Part shown: one piece after another, positions 62,866-64,000 of the stretch
Position numbering within the stretch: the first letter of the stretch is position 1
How the letters are laid out: each line of letters begins with the position of its first letter
Origin: Prochlorococcus sp. AG-409-A10
GTDB lineage: Bacteria; Cyanobacteriota; Cyanobacteriia; PCC-6307; Cyanobiaceae
Assembly (NCBI GenBank): GCA_003216175.1
Contig: QCJG01000002.1
Location: forward strand, 1-64,000
Length of the DNA: 64,000 nucleotides
Direction of reading: 5' to 3'
The notes under the pieces: generated by a model
Database searches by the model: none
What the model was told of the DNA's origin: nothing
Seen by the model: the letters and a program-made list of their open reading frames with translations, nothing else
Made by a program: the position numbers and the translations under genes

Positions 62866-64000
62866 ATGATTCTGTTGGTCCATATCAACCATGTAGATTT
62901 GTCTCATTTCAAGTCCTTCGGTGGATCGATGTCGATCCCACTTGAAGAGGGATTTACAGTTGTAACAGGTCCAAATGGTTCAGGTAAAAGTAATATTCTA
63001 GATGGAGTTTTATTTTGTTTAGGACTTGCAAATAGTCGTGGCATGAGAGCAGATAGATTGCCTGACTTAGTTAATAGTGGTGTCTTAAAAGCTGGAAAAT
63101 CTTCGGAAACCAAAGTAACTGTAAAATTTGATTTAACTGACTGGCAGCCCGATGAGGCCGAAGATGGTATCGAACCTGCTGAGGAAGGTCCTTGGATTAA
63201 GTCTGATCAAAAAGAATGGACAGTAACAAGAAGATTAAAAGTTATGCCAGGCGGCTCCTATGCTTCTACTTATAGCGCAGATGGTGAGACTTGTAATTTG
63301 CAGCAATTACAAACCCAATTGAGGCGTTTAAGGATTGATCCTGAAGGTAGCAATGTTGTGATGCAGGGAGATGTTACTCGAATTGTTTCTATGAGTAATA
63401 AAGATCGTAGAGGTCTAATAGACGAACTTGCTGGTGTTGCACTATTTGATACTCGCATTGATCAAACTCGTACAAAGTTGAATGATGTTTATGAGAGGCA
63501 GGAACGTTGTCGTATTGTCGAACAAGAATTGCTTCTTTCAAAACAGCGTTTGAAAAAAGATTGTGAGAAAGCAAGTTTATATAAAGATCTAAAAAATCAA
63601 TTATCTCTTGGCAGAGAGCAAGAATTAGTTTTATCCTATGAATATGCTAAAAGGGGTTTGGAAAAATTAGATATAAAACATCAAGAATTGCTTAAAAAAG
63701 AAAAAATAGATTCAGAAAAGTTACTTAAAAATGAAAATGATTTAAGTAAGTGTTTAGAAAAATTAGATATTTTACAAAAAAATGTTAAAGAACTTGGTGA
63801 AGATCAATTGCTTGCAGTTCAAGCTAAATTAGCAGGTATTGAATCTCAGCATAGAGAGTTAGAAAGACAGGGACTTAATCACAAAAATGAAGGAGAAAAA
63901 TTACAGCAACATAGAAATAATCTTATGCAGAGAAAGAAAGATTATCAAACTGATTTACAAAATAGATTAAATGAGATCAATCCTAAAGAGCTAGAGGAAG
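62866..64000 (+). CDS. smc: chromosome segregation ATPase SMC, N-terminal part, truncated by window end
   Basis: FKSFGGSMSIPLEEGFTVVTGPNGSGKSNILDGVLFCLG; coiled coil follows. Confidence 0.95.
   Translation, partial: MILLVHINHVDLSHFKSFGGSMSIPLEEGFTVVTGPNGSGKSNILDGVLFCLGLANSRGMRADRLPDLVNSGVLKAGKSSETKVTVKFDLTDWQPDEAEDGIEPAEEGPWIKSDQKEWTVTRRLKVMPGGSYASTYSADGETCNLQQLQTQLRRLRIDPEGSNVVMQGDVTRIVSMSNKDRRGLIDELAGVALFDTRIDQTRTKLNDVYERQERCRIVEQELLLSKQRLKKDCEKASLYKDLKNQLSLGREQELVLSYEYAKRGLEKLDIKHQELLKKEKIDSEKLLKNENDLSKCLEKLDILQKNVKELGEDQLLAVQAKLAGIESQHRELERQGLNHKNEGEKLQQHRNNLMQRKKDYQTDLQNRLNEINPKELEE

Overview
The window is AT-rich and looks like a low-light (NATL-type) Prochlorococcus chromosome. Assignment rests on gene content and the tmRNA tag ANNIVSFSRQTAPVAA; no search was run. 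Core blocks are mrdA, an FMN reductase, flv1/flv3, alaS, speA, ndk, thiO, gatB, coaE, argJ (about 7-24 kb) and ParA, ABC transporter, glycosyltransferase, ssrA, RNA methyltransferase, smc (about 47-64 kb). Between them, about 24.1-46.5 kb, is a degenerate accessory island. Main observations: (1) The 3' end of argJ (Y-V-R-I-N-A-D-Y-T-T-stop) recurs five more times, at about 27.07, 28.87, 30.42, 31.73 and 33.02 kb. The copies delimit tandem 1.3-3.0 kb segments carrying one or two main ORFs each: DUF4214/RTX proteins, a metalloprotease, a cyanase and small membrane proteins. In five of the six copies the argJ tail is followed 49-51 bp later by a pair of heptamer-like motifs with an exact 11-bp period. 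In two segments the same motif type also occurs at the opposite end. This looks like serial attL/attR architecture of non-autonomous integrative elements using the argJ 3' end as attB. No integrase is visible in the window. (2) The first 6.2 kb carries a minus-strand small-RNA cluster. Three hairpin+terminator units contain ACTCCTCACAC (Yfr1-like) and a fourth is degenerate. Two near-identical GGAAACAAGGAAACA units (Yfr2-like) have 5' segments perfectly complementary (12 nt) to the Yfr1-like loop. (3) The permuted two-piece ssrA is followed by a partial duplicate of its 3' segment about 1.15 kb away, bracketing a cupin gene. Unnamed ORFs are called only where length, motifs or paralogy support them.
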